Part shown: one piece after another, positions 43,500 to 52,670 of the stretch
How positions within the stretch are numbered: the stretch's first letter is position 1
Layout of the letters: every line of letters begins with the position of its first letter
Assembly (NCBI GenBank): GCA_005880795.1
Contig: VBGP01000007.1
Coordinates: forward strand, 60,067-124,066
DNA from: Chloroflexota bacterium
Lineage (GTDB): Bacteria > Chloroflexota > Dormibacteria > Dormibacterales > Dormibacteraceae
DNA length: 64,000 bases
Direction of reading: 5' to 3'
Program-made: the position numbers and the translations under genes
The notes under the pieces: generated by a model
What the model was told of the DNA's origin: nothing
Seen by the model: the letters and a program-made list of their open reading frames with translations, nothing else
Databases searched by the model: none

Positions 43500-45142
43500 G
43501 CGCTCGCCTCTTGCTTGGATGCTTCCAGCAGCACGCGGGCCACCTCAGGCCGGGTGAATTCCACCGGCAGGTCCGATCCCCCCTCCAGCAGCTTGCGCAC
43601 CGCGGTGCCGCTCAGCGTCCGGTGCAGCTCCTTGGGATGCGGGCATGTTCGGGTCGAGGCCATGCCACCACACGAGGGGCAGTAGAAGGTGTGCTCGAAG
43701 CGAAGGATCTCGATCCCGAGCTCGCCGGGTTTGTAGCCGTCGAAAATCCGATGCGCGGCGTAGGTGTCGTAGTAGCTTCCGACGCCGGCGTGGTCACGCC
43801 CGACGATGAAATGGGTGCAGCCGTAGTTGCGCCGGACGATGGCGTGGAAGACCGCCTCTTTTGGTCCCGCGTAGCGCATCCACGCGGGATTCGTCGCCAG
43901 CAGGGCGCGGTCGGCCGGGAAGTAGCCGGCCAGCAGCTCCTCGTAGCAGCGCATGCGCACCGAGGCCGGGATGTCGTCGCTCTTCGTCTCGCCAACGAGC
44001 GGGTGCAGCAGCAACCCGTCGACGATCTCGAGCGCCACCTTCTGGAGGTATTCGTGGGCGCGATGCACCGGGTTGCGCGTCTGGAAGCCAACCATCGTCT
44101 GCCACCCGCGCTGAGCCTTGACCTCGCGCACCTGCACGGGTGTCAGGTCGAACTCCGGAAAGCCGGATCCCGGTCGAGCCAGCGCGACGACGTCTCCGGC
44201 GAGCGCCCAACGGCCGGACTCCTTGAGCACGCGCACGCCGGGATGCGCGTCATCCTCGGTTCCGTAGACGGCCCGCGCTTCGCGCAGGTGCTCCGCTTCA
44301 TAGGCGTCGGTGATGCTGAGGATGCCGACGGGCTTGTCGCCGCAGAAGAGCGCCAGCCGGCTTGCGGAAGGGACCTCTTCTGTGCGGAGGACGATCGGGA
44401 TGGTGAACGGGATGCCGCTCGCGAGCCTGCCGTGCTCGATCACAGATTCGTAGTCGTCGCGCCCGATGAAACCGTCGAGCGGTGAGAGGGCGCCGGCGGC
44501 CAGCATGAAGATGTCGGACAGCTCGCGCTGCCCAACCTGCAATCGCGGCAGCTCCCTGGCCTCGGCTCGGAGCTGCTGCAGCTCGTCGCCCGAGGGCAGG
44601 CGTTCCGGCACCTGCCGCGGCAGGTGGCCGAGGCGCTCCAGCTTGTCGATCACCCTTGCCACCGACTCGCCCACGCTCTCCTTCGACGTATCGCACGTGA
44701 CCTCAGGTCGAAGCGGCTCTTCGTACGGGTCGCTCACACCGGTGAAGTTGGCGATCTCGCCGGCGATCGCCTTGCGGTAAAGGCCTTTGACGTCGCGCTC
44801 GACCAGCGTGTCCAGCGGGCAGCGGGCGAAGACCTCGACGAAGTTGGGCGTCTGGCCGCGCACCTCATCGCGCACGTCACGGTAGGGGGAGATCGCCGCG
44901 GTGATCGCAACTCCGCCGCTCCGCGCGACCAGGCGCGCTACGTAGCCGATGCGACGGATGTTGGTGTCGCGGTCCTCCTTGGAGAAGCCCAGTCCTTTGG
45001 AGAGGTGGGTACGGACCTCGTCGCCGTCGAGCAGCTCGGCGTGGCGCCCGCGACGCGCGAGCTCAGATTGGAGCGCGGTCGCGATCGTGGATTTGCCCGC
45101 GCCGGACAACCCCGTGAACCAGACGACGAATCCCCTGGTCAT
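43496..45142 (-). CDS. Fused APS kinase and ATP sulfurylase
   Basis: 548 residues. The N-terminal ~180 are APS kinase (P-loop [13 protein letters not shown], then [20 protein letters not shown] and [22 protein letters not shown]). Residues ~190-540 are a PUA-ATP-sulfurylase ([31 protein letters not shown], and a [15 protein letters not shown] zinc-like motif). The order kinase-then-sulfurylase is that of animal PAPS synthases and some bacteria, opposite to Aquifex. It activates sulfate to APS and can make PAPS. Overlaps with both neighbouring genes (four bases each) show tight operon coupling. Confidence 0.93.
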   Translation of the reverse strand: MTRGFVVWFTGLSGAGKSTIATALQSELARRGRHAELLDGDEVRTHLSKGLGFSKEDRDTNIRRIGYVARLVARSGGVAITAAISPYRDVRDEVRGQTPNFVEVFARCPLDTLVERDVKGLYRKAIAGEIANFTGVSDPYEEPLRPEVTCDTSKESVGESVARVIDKLERLGHLPRQVPERLPSGDELQQLRAEARELPRLQVGQRELSDIFMLAAGALSPLDGFIGRDDYESVIEHGRLASGIPFTIPIVLRTEEVPSASRLALFCGDKPVGILSITDAYEAEHLREARAVYGTEDDAHPGVRVLKESGRWALAGDVVALARPGSGFPEFDLTPVQVREVKAQRGWQTMVGFQTRNPVHRAHEYLQKVALEIVDGLLLHPLVGETKSDDIPASVRMRCYEELLAGYFPADRALLATNPAWMRYAGPKEAVFHAIVRRNYGCTHFIVGRDHAGVGSYYDTYAAHRIFDGYKPGELGIEILRFEHTFYCPSCGGMASTRTCPHPKELHRTLSGTAVRKLLEGGSDLPVEFTRPEVARVLLEASKQEASA

Positions 45143-45996
45143 GCCTCTCCTCCGAGTAGTCCCCAGCGTTGCCGGACCGATCGGTCGACGGCACCAAAGA
45201 GGCTGTCGATGACGACGCCGATGACGAAGATCACGATCATCAAGGCGAGCAGCTGCTGTGTGTCTAGCAGGTTTCTTGCCAACTGAAGCTGCGTCCCAAT
45301 TGAGGTCTGGTTGCCTGCGACGACGAGCAGCTCAGCCGACATGAGGCTGCGCCACGCAAATGCCCAACCCTGTTTGAGACCACCGACGAACGCAGGGAGC
45401 GCAGCCGGAAGGACGACGTGGCGGTACAGTCGCAGACCGTCGGCTCCCATCGCGCGACCGACTCGGATCAGCATGGGGTGTACCTGGTCGATCCCACTCA
45501 AGAGACCTGCGGCGATGGCCGGCGCAGCGCCCATCAAGACGACGAGCGTGATCGCACCTTCGCTGCGCTGCAGCAATAGGAGGGCCAGGGGGAACCACGC
45601 TATGGACGGCATCGACTGAAGGCCAACCAGCAGGGAACCCACCGCTCTGCGAGCGAGCTTGACCCGCGCTATGAGAATCGCGACGACGGTCCCGGCTCCT
45701 GCCGCGATTGCGTAGCCGAGGGCGGCACGACGCAGCGTCATCCCGATTCCGGCGTAGAAGTCCAGATTGCGGAGGTCGCCGGCGAGCCGCTCCAGAACTG
45801 GCCACGGCCCGGGCAGCGCCGACTGCGGTCGCCAGCCGGACCATACGATGAGCTGCCAGATCGCGACCGCAAGAACGACCGCGCCCAGCTTTGGCCAGAG
45901 GTTTGACCACACTCGAGCGGCCGATTTGCGAACCGGATGCGGTCCGGTTCGCGGAACCTCTGACATCCGAAGTTCAGACGTGAGCTCAGCGGCCAT
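45139..45996 (-). CDS. ABC transporter permease (SsuC/TauC type)
   Basis: 285 residues. The hydrophobic profile is of a BPD-type permease: [15 protein letters not shown] as the first helix, then several helices and the EAA-like motif [30 protein letters not shown]. It is closest to nitrate/sulfonate/taurine (Ssu/Tau) permeases. The start overlaps the ATPase stop by 11 bases; ATG 45966 is an alternative. Location in a sulfate-assimilation operon suggests import of sulfonates or sulfate. No binding protein is encoded beside it. Confidence 0.88.
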   Translation of the reverse strand: MAAELTSELRMSEVPRTGPHPVRKSAARVWSNLWPKLGAVVLAVAIWQLIVWSGWRPQSALPGPWPVLERLAGDLRNLDFYAGIGMTLRRAALGYAIAAGAGTVVAILIARVKLARRAVGSLLVGLQSMPSIAWFPLALLLLQRSEGAITLVVLMGAAPAIAAGLLSGIDQVHPMLIRVGRAMGADGLRLYRHVVLPAALPAFVGGLKQGWAFAWRSLMSAELLVVAGNQTSIGTQLQLARNLLDTQQLLALMIVIFVIGVVIDSLFGAVDRSVRQRWGLLGGEA

Positions 45997-46738
45997 TCGA
46001 CATCTCGTGCTTGAGCCGGTCTGTGATGCGGCCCGCGATCACTGCAAGCTCAGGCGAGTCAAGGCTCCGCGGGCGGGGCAGGTCGATCGGCACCTCGTGT
46101 GCCACGCGACCCGGCCGGCTCGTAAGAACGATCACTCGATCGCCGAGCCGCACGGCTTCGCGCGCATTGTGGGTGACAAAGAGGATGGTCAGGTGGCTCT
46201 CCGTCCAGATCCGTTCCAACTCTTCGTGCAGGAGGTCGCGACTGATCGCGTCCAGCGCCGCGAACGGCTCGTCCATCAGGAGCACGTCCGCTTCCTGAGC
46301 CAGGGCACGCGCGAGCGCGGCGCGCTGTTTCATGCCGCCCGAGAGCTCGTGGGGCCTCCGCCTTTCGAACCCGGCAAGGTGCACGCGATTCAGCAGCTCG
46401 TGGGCAACCTTTTGTCTGGCAGATGCCTTGACGCCTCGCAACTCCAGCGCCAACTCGACGTTGCCTGCGGCGGTCAGCCAGGGCAGTAGAGCCGATTCCT
46501 GAAAGATCAGCGCCACGCGCCCGTGGACGTGGGCTCGTCCACCGGACGGTCGATCGAGGCCCGCCAGGACATTGAGCAGCGTGCTCTTGCCAGACCCAGA
46601 TGCGCCCACGACGCAGACGAACTCGCCACGCTTGACCTCGAATGTCGCGCCGTCAAGCGCCAGCATCACCTGATCGCCGTGAGGAAAGGCGACGGTGAGC
46701 CGCTCGACGCTGAGCGCGTGCTTGTCGGAAAGGGCCAT
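45986..46738 (-). CDS. ABC transporter ATP-binding protein (SsuB/TauB type)
   Basis: 250 residues from ATG 46738 (MALSDKHALSVERL); the ORF-track start at 47116 includes a long shadow of the reductase gene. ABC motifs: Walker A VGASGSGKST, Q-loop LIFQESALLPWLT (characteristic of the nitrate/sulfonate family), signature LSGGMKQRAAL, Walker B VLLMDEPFAALD, H-loop VTHNAREA. It energises the permease downstream. The gap from cysH is only eight bases, so it is part of the sulfur operon. Substrate is inferred from context. Confidence 0.92.
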   Translation of the reverse strand: MALSDKHALSVERLTVAFPHGDQVMLALDGATFEVKRGEFVCVVGASGSGKSTLLNVLAGLDRPSGGRAHVHGRVALIFQESALLPWLTAAGNVELALELRGVKASARQKVAHELLNRVHLAGFERRRPHELSGGMKQRAALARALAQEADVLLMDEPFAALDAISRDLLHEELERIWTESHLTILFVTHNAREAVRLGDRVIVLTSRPGRVAHEVPIDLPRPRSLDSPELAVIAGRITDRLKHEMSNGR

Positions 46739-46746
46739 CACGTTGC

Positions 46747-47418
46747 TCACCGCACCAGCCCCTGGTAATGCAGACCGCACTCTTTCACCTCGTTGTGCTC
46801 CCACCACCAGCGGCCTGCCCTTTCGTCCTCGCCTGGCGCGGTCGCGCGAGTGCACGGAGCGCAGCCGATCGAGGTGTATCCACGGTCGTAGAGCGAGTGG
46901 TACGGGAGCTCGTTGTCGCGGATGTAGTCCCAGACGTCTGCCTTCGACCAGGACGCCAGCGGAGCGATCTTGGTGATTCCCTTGTGTTCTGGATCGAGGG
47001 AAACGACCTGGGTGTTCGCCCGAGTCGCCGCCTGCTCGCGGCGCAGGCCGGTGACCCAGGCGTCGTACCCGCCGAGCGCTCGGTCGAGCGGACGCGACTT
47101 TCGAACATCGCAGCACAGCCGCCTCATCTCGACTGCCCGGTAGAAGAGGTGGCTGCCGTTCGCCGCGACCATCTGCCCCACCTCATCCGCGTCCGGGGTG
47201 ACGACCTCGATCTCGATCCCGTAGCGATCGCGGACGCGGTCGATCATGTCGTGCGTCTGGGGCGGCAACCGGCCCGTGTCCAGCGTCAGCACCCGCAGGT
47301 CGGGACGGATTCGAGACGCGATGTCGATGATCACCGACGACTCGGCCTGGAAGCTCGCGACGATCGCGACCCGCGGGAACGTGTCGTAAGCCCAGCGCAG
47401 CGTTGCCTCGGCGCTCAT
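46747..47418 (-). CDS. cysH: APS/PAPS reductase with iron-sulfur motif
   Basis: 223 residues. The PP-loop fold is visible (VAIVASFQAESSVIIDIASR). The paired cysteines CCDVRKSRPL and GCAPCTRA are the [4Fe-4S] ligands found in APS-preferring reductases, and the C-terminal KECGLHYQ carries the catalytic cysteine. It reduces APS (or PAPS) to sulfite using thioredoxin. Having the cluster motif together with an APS kinase in the same operon is notable. The start overlaps the sulfite reductase stop by four bases. Confidence 0.92.
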   Translation of the reverse strand: MSAEATLRWAYDTFPRVAIVASFQAESSVIIDIASRIRPDLRVLTLDTGRLPPQTHDMIDRVRDRYGIEIEVVTPDADEVGQMVAANGSHLFYRAVEMRRLCCDVRKSRPLDRALGGYDAWVTGLRREQAATRANTQVVSLDPEHKGITKIAPLASWSKADVWDYIRDNELPYHSLYDRGYTSIGCAPCTRATAPGEDERAGRWWWEHNEVKECGLHYQGLVR

Positions 47419-49130
47419 GCGATCGCCTCGGTCGCCGTGCGTTCGCGCAGCGGGTCGAACCCTATCCGTTCAACCCAGTTGCCAAAGCCTTCACCTTCGC
47501 GCCTGTCGGAGCGAAACTCGACGAAGATCGGGCGCAGCAGCGAAGGGATGTTGGCGATAGGCACATTGGGTGCGTAGACGCGATTCAGGCGCGTGCCGTC
47601 GAAGTCGCCCGCCAGCATCACGTCGTACTTGCCGAGTGTCGTGCCGACGAAGCCGACATCGCCGAGGTATGGCCGGGAGCAGCCGTTGGGGCAGCCGCTC
47701 ATCCGGAAGCTGATCCGCTCGCCGGCCAGACCGAGCTCGTCGAGCATCGAGGCGATCTGGCGGATGAGGCTGGGAAGCACGCGCTCCGCCTCGGCGACGG
47801 CCAGGCCGCAGGTGGGGATGGCGGGGCAGGCCATCGCATACCGGATCGCGCGCGGGATCGATTCGACGCCGGCCACGCCGTGCTGTGCAAGCAGCTCCTC
47901 GACGCGTGGTCTCTGAGCCGGAGCGATGCCGGCCAGGATCACGTTTTGCTGCGCGGTAAGCCGCACCTGGGGCCGGATCTCCTCGACGATCTTGCGCAGA
48001 CCAGTTCGCGATCGGACCTCACCGACGTCCGCGATGCGTCCGTTCTCGATGTAGATGCCGACGTAGAGCTTGCCGTCGCCCTGGTCGTGCCAGCCGAGGT
48101 GGTCGTCCACCGGCTCCCAGCGGAGAGGTTCGGGCGGCTGCAGCGCGAACGGGAGGCGTGCCTGCACCTCGGCGCGGAACCAGTCGAGTCCGCGATCGGC
48201 GATCGTGTACTTGAGGCGAGCGTGCTTCCGATTCGAGCGATCACCGTAGTCGCGCTGCACGGCGACGACCTCACGGGCCACGTCGACGACCTGTTCAGGC
48301 GCGACGAATGCCATCGGCTGCGCGACGGCGACAAACGTTTCGGGTTTGTTGTGGGTCCGGCCCAAACCTCCCCCGACCAGCACGTTGAAACCTCTGACCG
48401 AGCCGCCCTCCCCACGCATGGCGACAAGCGCCAGGTCGTTGGCGTAGACGTCGACGCAGTTGTCGCCCTCCAGCGCAACCGTGGTCTTGAACTTGCGCGG
48501 GAGGTACTGCTCGCCGTAGAGCGGCTCGGCCTCCGGCTCGGATGAATCGACCACCTCGCCGTCGAGCCAGATCTCGTGATAGGCGCCGGTGCGCGGGGTC
48601 AGGGCGGCGACCATCGCCGCGATCGCCTGGTGCGCCTCGTCGTGGAATCGGTCTGAGCGCGGCTCGGGGCAGCACATGATGTTTCGCTCGACGTCTCCGC
48701 ATCCGCCCAGGGTCGTCAGCAGCCCCTCGTTGATGGCGGCGATTGACTTCTTGAGATCGCCCTTGAGCACGCCGTGAAGTTGGAAGTCCTGGCGCGTGGT
48801 GATGCGCAAGGTTCCATTGGCCCAGCGCCCGCTTATGTCGTCGTGGGCGAGATACGCATCAGCTGAAACGATGCCGCCCGGGATCCGCGTCCGGATCATC
48901 AGCTGGTGGTGCTTGTCGAGTCCCTTGGCCCGCGCTTCTTTGCGCCGGTCGCGATCGTCCTGCTGGTAGATGCCGTGGAACTTGAGCAGCTGCTCGGAGT
49001 CGTCGCTGAAGGCGGGCGTCTCTTCGACGAGCTCCTCCTTGATGAGTCCTCGCAGGTGGTTGCTCGCCGCCTTGACGGACTCGTTTCGGGACAAGCCGTC
49101 GAGCGGTGCTCCGTCCGACAGGTTCGACAA
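47415..49130 (-). CDS. Assimilatory sulfite reductase hemoprotein
   Basis: 571 residues of the nitrite/sulfite reductase family: two ferredoxin-like repeats and siroheme/[4Fe-4S] domains. The cluster ligands are in MACPAIPTCGLA and the later MSGCPNGCSRPYLGDVGFVG; siroheme contacts include RITTRQDFQLHG. It reduces sulfite to sulfide, and the electron donor (ferredoxin or NADPH flavoprotein) is not encoded here. The TTG start (49130) is favoured by GGAGG nine bases upstream. It is the first structural gene of the sulfur operon and sits directly after a leader peptide and attenuator terminator. Confidence 0.93.
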   Translation of the reverse strand: MSNLSDGAPLDGLSRNESVKAASNHLRGLIKEELVEETPAFSDDSEQLLKFHGIYQQDDRDRRKEARAKGLDKHHQLMIRTRIPGGIVSADAYLAHDDISGRWANGTLRITTRQDFQLHGVLKGDLKKSIAAINEGLLTTLGGCGDVERNIMCCPEPRSDRFHDEAHQAIAAMVAALTPRTGAYHEIWLDGEVVDSSEPEAEPLYGEQYLPRKFKTTVALEGDNCVDVYANDLALVAMRGEGGSVRGFNVLVGGGLGRTHNKPETFVAVAQPMAFVAPEQVVDVAREVVAVQRDYGDRSNRKHARLKYTIADRGLDWFRAEVQARLPFALQPPEPLRWEPVDDHLGWHDQGDGKLYVGIYIENGRIADVGEVRSRTGLRKIVEEIRPQVRLTAQQNVILAGIAPAQRPRVEELLAQHGVAGVESIPRAIRYAMACPAIPTCGLAVAEAERVLPSLIRQIASMLDELGLAGERISFRMSGCPNGCSRPYLGDVGFVGTTLGKYDVMLAGDFDGTRLNRVYAPNVPIANIPSLLRPIFVEFRSDRREGEGFGNWVERIGFDPLRERTATEAIA

Positions 49131-49162
49131 TGAAATGCGCCTCCACTTGATGAGCTGATGCC

Positions 49163-49195
49163 GAAGAAAAAGAACCCACGCCTATGGCAGCGTGG
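49163..49195 (-). terminator. Putative attenuator terminator before sulfite reductase
   Basis: On the minus strand CCACGC, an eight-base loop, and GCGTGG form a 6-bp stem followed by the pyrimidine tract GTTCTTTTTCTT. This is an intrinsic-terminator layout placed between the leader peptide stop (30 bases upstream) and the sulfite reductase start (about 33 bases downstream). A GC-rich self-complementary block (GGGGCCCC) just upstream could pair alternatively and act as antiterminator; that part is inferred. Confidence 0.6.
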
Positions 49196-49224
49196 TGGGG
49201 CCCCGGCCCCTTCAGAGAATTCGG

Positions 49225-49284
49225 CTAGCTACAGAAGCAGCTGGCGCAGCGGGCGTAGTCGATCGCTCGTCGCCGAGTGAGCAT
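49225..49284 (-). CDS. Cysteine-rich leader peptide of the sulfur operon
   Basis: A 19-residue ORF too short for the track: MLTRRRAIDYARCASCFCS. It matches the actinobacterial sulfur-operon leader-peptide pattern (LTxRRxxDxxRxxxxxC): basic start, RR-x-x-D, and cysteines clustered at the end (three of the last seven residues). It precedes an intrinsic terminator and the sulfate-assimilation operon, so ribosome stalling at Cys codons during cysteine shortage is the probable signal. An upstream in-frame ATG at 49311 would extend it to 28 residues. Confidence 0.75.
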   Translation of the reverse strand: MLTRRRAIDYARCASCFCS

Positions 49285-49479
49285 GAAGGCGCGAGTCACC
49301 GTTCTACGCATGGCTTCCGGCAAGACTACCCGATGAGAACCCCGCTCCGCCTGTGGCAATTCCACCAAGGTGGGGCCGGTTCTTTTGTCCCCTACCTATA
49401 TATCTATGTATGCGCTCCGACTCGGCGAGGCGGTTGGTTGGGTAGAGCCTCGTGTCCCGGCGCCGGGAGCCCTGCCGGA

Positions 49480-50136
49480 CTAGACCTCGACCAGTCCCTT
49501 CTTTACGGCGTAGAGGACGGCCTGAGACCGGTCATAGATCCCTAGCTTCTCGTACATGTTGCTGACATGGTTGCGAACGGTCTTCTCACTGATCTTCAGC
49601 CGGTAAGCGATCTGCTTGTTGGCCATCCCGTTCGCAAGGAGCTTGAGGATCTCGATTTCCCGGTTGGTCAGTCCGTCGTAGAACTCCTTGGGAGTCGCAG
49701 TCCCCGTGAGCATGTCGAGCACTCGGTTGGCTACCGCGCTCGCCATGACCTTTTCCCCCGACATCACGGCAACGATGCTGCTGACGATTGCAGCCGCGGA
49801 GGAGTCCTTCAGGACGTAACCGCTTGCTCCGGCCTTCAACGCCTGGATGACCTGGCTGTCGGTTTCGAAGGTGGTCAGAATCAGCACCTTGATGCCCGCC
49901 GCCACTTCCACGATCTGCCGAGTCGCTTCGATCCCGTCGACGTTGGGCATTTTGATGTCCATGAGCACGACGTCGGGCTTTAGCTTCACCGCCTGCTTGA
50001 CCGCGTCGGCGCCGTCGATCGCCTGCCCGACGACCTCCACCCGCTCATCCTCACCCAGAAGACTGGTGAGGCCGGTCCGAAAGAGCGTTTGATCGTCGAC
50101 CACGAGTACGCGTGCGGCTCTGGCGGCTACGGTCAT
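49480..50136 (-). CDS. NarL/LuxR-family response regulator
   Basis: 218 residues. The receiver domain (~8-125) has the acidic pair VVDDQT, phosphoacceptor Asp in PDVVLMDIKMPNVDG, Thr/Ser in LILTTFE, and Lys in GYVLKDSS. The LuxR helix-turn-helix (~150-210) includes LTNREIEILKLLANGMANKQIAYRLKISEKTVRNHVSNMYEKL. All key residues are intact. It overlaps the stop of the histidine kinase gene by four bases, so it is that kinase's cognate regulator. Confidence 0.94.
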   Translation of the reverse strand: MTVAARAARVLVVDDQTLFRTGLTSLLGEDERVEVVGQAIDGADAVKQAVKLKPDVVLMDIKMPNVDGIEATRQIVEVAAGIKVLILTTFETDSQVIQALKAGASGYVLKDSSAAAIVSSIVAVMSGEKVMASAVANRVLDMLTGTATPKEFYDGLTNREIEILKLLANGMANKQIAYRLKISEKTVRNHVSNMYEKLGIYDRSQAVLYAVKKGLVEV

Positions 50137-50927
50137 GCACTCTTCCTTTTTGCAACGATCACCGTATCGTGCGATACAAGCAGGTCCTTCGGAAACATCG
50201 CGCGCACCAGGGTTCCATGTCCGTCTTCGCTCTCAATCCGGATATGTCCACCCAGGAACATAGCCCGCTCACGCATTCCAATCGTCCCCAGACCAACCGG
50301 ACGGGAGGGGTCTGTGTCGACACCACGGCCATCGTCTTCAACCACGATTCCGAGCTCGTTCTCGGCATGGGGCCCCAGGACTATACGGACGCTCCGAGCC
50401 CCGCTGTGCCTTCGAATGTTGGCGAGGGCCTCCTCGATGATCCGATAGAGGTTCAAGGAGGCTTGCGGCGTCAGAGCCTGAGGCCAGCCCGGGGTGATCT
50501 CGATCTCGGCCCTGATCCCGCTCTTTTCTTCAAACCTGCCGAGCAGCGCCTTTACGGCGTCAACAAAGCTGCCATCCAGCGGTTCTTCACCGCGCAGATC
50601 GTGTAGGAGCTGGCGAATGCTGGCCAGCACCTGACGGGTAGAGCTCTGGATGACGTCCAGCTGCTGCACCACGTCCTGCCAGCTGACCTGCTCGGACTTG
50701 AAGTTTTCGACATCGACAAGCATCCCGGTCAGAGTTTGGGCAACCCGGTCGTGAAGCTCCCGGGCGACCAGTCGCCTGACCTCCTCCTCCACCCCCGTCT
50801 GCCGAGCCCCAGCGCTCAAGCGTGGACTCGCGACCACAGGCGGCATAGCCAACCCCACTTCTCCTCCCGATGACCGATCCAAATACAACAACGGGAGACT
50901 CATTACGGCGGGACCCGACCGGGACAT
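50133..50927 (-). CDS. NarX/DesK-type sensor histidine kinase
   Basis: 264 residues without transmembrane helices. The HisKA_3 phosphoacceptor is RELHDRVAQTLTGMLVDVEN (His ~59), and the HATPase_c domain has LYRIIEEALANIRRHSGA (N-box), VVEDDGRGVDTDP (G1) and GLGTIGMRERAMFLGGHIRI. It lacks a recognisable input domain, so it is probably a cytoplasmic kinase activated by a partner. ATG 50903 (MSLPLLYLD) is an alternative start. Translationally coupled to the response regulator downstream. Confidence 0.9.
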   Translation of the reverse strand: MSRSGPAVMSLPLLYLDRSSGGEVGLAMPPVVASPRLSAGARQTGVEEEVRRLVARELHDRVAQTLTGMLVDVENFKSEQVSWQDVVQQLDVIQSSTRQVLASIRQLLHDLRGEEPLDGSFVDAVKALLGRFEEKSGIRAEIEITPGWPQALTPQASLNLYRIIEEALANIRRHSGARSVRIVLGPHAENELGIVVEDDGRGVDTDPSRPVGLGTIGMRERAMFLGGHIRIESEDGHGTLVRAMFPKDLLVSHDTVIVAKRKSA

Positions 50928-51070
50928 GTCCGCTTTTCCCGGGGACCCTCCCTCGTTTGCCCCGGGTCACGACGTGTGCATGAGGCTAACTGCCTAGCCG
51001 CGCCCGGTCAATGGTCTGAAATAACCATTTGTTTCAGTAAATGACGAGTGTTTTGGTTAACGCCGACTGC

Positions 51071-51814
51071 CTAGCGTCGGCGGCCGGCAACCTGAGCCCA
51101 GGGTTCAGCCGTGACCATGGCCACCGCCTGGGAGCGGGTTCTCACGTGAAGCTTCTTGAGGACCTGCTGGACGTGCTTGTTGATGGTCGTGATCGACACC
51201 CCGAGATGCGCGGCGATCTCCTTGTTTGAGCGGCCGCGACGCAGTTGGGCGAGCACCTCTTGCTCCCGCCGGCTCAATGCACGCTGCCAGGCCAGGGACG
51301 CGGTGCTACGGCGCGACTGCACATCCAGAAGGTCCTTGAAGCTGTGCTTGCCGAAGTTTGGCGAGGCGAGGCCACGAATCGTGGCGACCATATCGGCGAT
51401 GGACAGGTCCTTGGGCAGATAACCGTTGGCGCCGGCCGCACGTGCCGCCGTCGCCGCCTCCCAATCCAGCGACGCGGAGATGACGATAACCTTTACCAGC
51501 TCGTATTTCTCCCTGATCTGCATGATCGCCGCCAGGGCGTCCTGCCCCGGACCCAGGCTGAGATCCATGAGGACCACGTCGACCGGAAAGCCGTCCAGCA
51601 TGGTGAAAAGCTCGGTCACGCCCGGAAGCTCCCAGAGGACGGCCAGGTCGTTTTCGCGCTCGAAAGTGCGAATCAGGCCCAGTCGGAAGACTGGATGGTC
51701 GTCAACGATGCCAAGGCGGATCAGGCGGGCTGCCTCCGTTTCATTCGAGTTCCCTCGTCTCGAAATGTCGGTGCGGAGAATACACCGCTTCGAAGCAGGA
51801 CGCACGCAGACCAT
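51071..51814 (-). CDS. LuxR-family response regulator
   Basis: 247 residues: receiver domain ~30-150 (GIVDDHPVFRLGL; VDVVLMDLSLGPGQDA with the phospho-Asp; VIVISASLDWE; NGYLPKDLS) and LuxR helix-turn-helix ~180-235 (LSRREQEVLAQLRRGRSNKEIAAHLGVSITTINKHVQQVLKKL). The first ~28 residues precede the receiver and are uncharacteristic, so the true start may be internal, but no convincing ATG/GTG with a ribosome-binding site is seen. It is separated by 143 bases from the histidine kinase on the same strand and may take phosphate from it. Confidence 0.9.
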   Translation of the reverse strand: MVCVRPASKRCILRTDISRRGNSNETEAARLIRLGIVDDHPVFRLGLIRTFERENDLAVLWELPGVTELFTMLDGFPVDVVLMDLSLGPGQDALAAIMQIREKYELVKVIVISASLDWEAATAARAAGANGYLPKDLSIADMVATIRGLASPNFGKHSFKDLLDVQSRRSTASLAWQRALSRREQEVLAQLRRGRSNKEIAAHLGVSITTINKHVQQVLKKLHVRTRSQAVAMVTAEPWAQVAGRRR

Positions 51815-51878
51815 TCAATCGGCACCGTGGCCATCGATGACTATTAACGCCGCACAGGGTCGTTTGGATTCCGCCGGG

Positions 51879-52250
51879 TTAGCGACGCTCCGAGCCGGGA
51901 ACCGCCTCCTCGAGCGAAATCTTCAGGCTGTGCAGGGCCTCTGGGGGCACCGGCGCGTCTTCGACCCAGATGAAGAAGGCGTCCGCGATGCGCCGCCAGG
52001 TGGCGACCTGTCGAGCCATGCTTCGGTGCCAGTAAGACTTGGACCACGCTGCTGCCGCCAACCAACCAGCGATTACACAGCACAATGCCCCGGTGCCCAC
52101 CTCCAGCCAACCGGGCCACGTCTCCGGATGCAGGCCGGTGAGGATCAACAAGCCCAGGCTGAGGTTGGCCAGCACGGACAGCGGCAAGAACACTGCGAAG
52201 AAGAAACGTTGGCGTCTCGTCTCCGGAAGGCGCGGAGCACCCATGGGCAT
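51879..52250 (-). CDS. Small membrane protein
   Basis: 123 residues from ATG 52250 (MPMGAPRLPETRRQ), preceded by AAAAGGGGGG; the ORF-track start at 52505 is unlikely. Two transmembrane helices (FFFAVFLPLSVLANLSLGLLIL; GTGALCCVIAGWLAAAAW) precede a cytoplasmic helix-rich tail with WRRIADAFFIWVEDAPVPPE. No family recognised. It lies between the two-component cluster and the pilus locus, with a GGGACATTTGTC motif 53-66 bases upstream of its start. Confidence 0.7.
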   Translation of the reverse strand: MPMGAPRLPETRRQRFFFAVFLPLSVLANLSLGLLILTGLHPETWPGWLEVGTGALCCVIAGWLAAAAWSKSYWHRSMARQVATWRRIADAFFIWVEDAPVPPEALHSLKISLEEAVPGSERR

Positions 52251-52670
52251 CCCCCCTTTTGTCACAGCCGCCAGCTTGGCACGTCGCCGCCGCTTGGCAA
52301 ATATGACAAATGTCCCGGTCGCCCTTGGTGGCAAGCGCTCGGTTCGTGGGTCGAACTCAGCAGGCGAGGCGGATGGCCGCTTCCGGTCGCCATTTGCGGG
52401 GTGGAGCATCGGATTCTCTGGTGAGGGACGCGGGGACCGAAAGAGCGAAGTTCGGCCGCTACAGCCGGAACCGCTTGGGTTTCCAAAGCATGTCCCGGAG
52501 CTCACCGTGACATGACGCCGGCGCCCGACGGGCCGCCCCCGGAACCCGCCCTGTTAGCGCGCGCGTGATCTCGCGGCCAAATCAAGTCCCAACTCGGGTG
52601 ACCTCGCTGTCTCGGAACTAGTACTACGATCCCATTACCGTCATATAGGGGTCACCCATACAGTTCGGAC
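52251..52670. other. Intergenic region, 420 bp
   Basis: No convincing gene on either strand. It holds the GGGACATTTGTC-type motif (52303-52316) in front of the minus-strand membrane gene. Nearer the plus-strand regulator, the perfect 8-bp inverted repeat GGGTGACC / GGTCACCC (52596-52603 and 52650-52657) flanks a relatively AT-rich stretch (TACGATCCCATTACCGTC). That may be the promoter of the gene at 52671 with an operator on either side. Confidence 0.4.
52303..52316 (-). promoter_or_regulatory. GGGACATTTGTC-type motif, imperfect palindrome
   Basis: On the minus strand the sequence is GGGACATTTGTCAT, matching 12 of 14 positions of the two perfect copies before pilT. Its distance to the start of the membrane gene (53-66 bases) is nearly the same as for pilT (60-73). 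This suggests a shared operator in two promoters flanking the pilus locus. Confidence 0.4.

Noticed and set aside
49285-49440. Possible SAM or other riboswitch upstream of the sulfur operon
   Set aside because: I could not match the S-box or other SAM riboswitch core; the leader-peptide/terminator arrangement explains the region better.
50920-50932. Palindrome CGGGACATGTCCG near the histidine kinase start
   Set aside because: Half-sites resemble the pilT operator but spacing differs (no TT between arms), and it overlaps the likely coding start.
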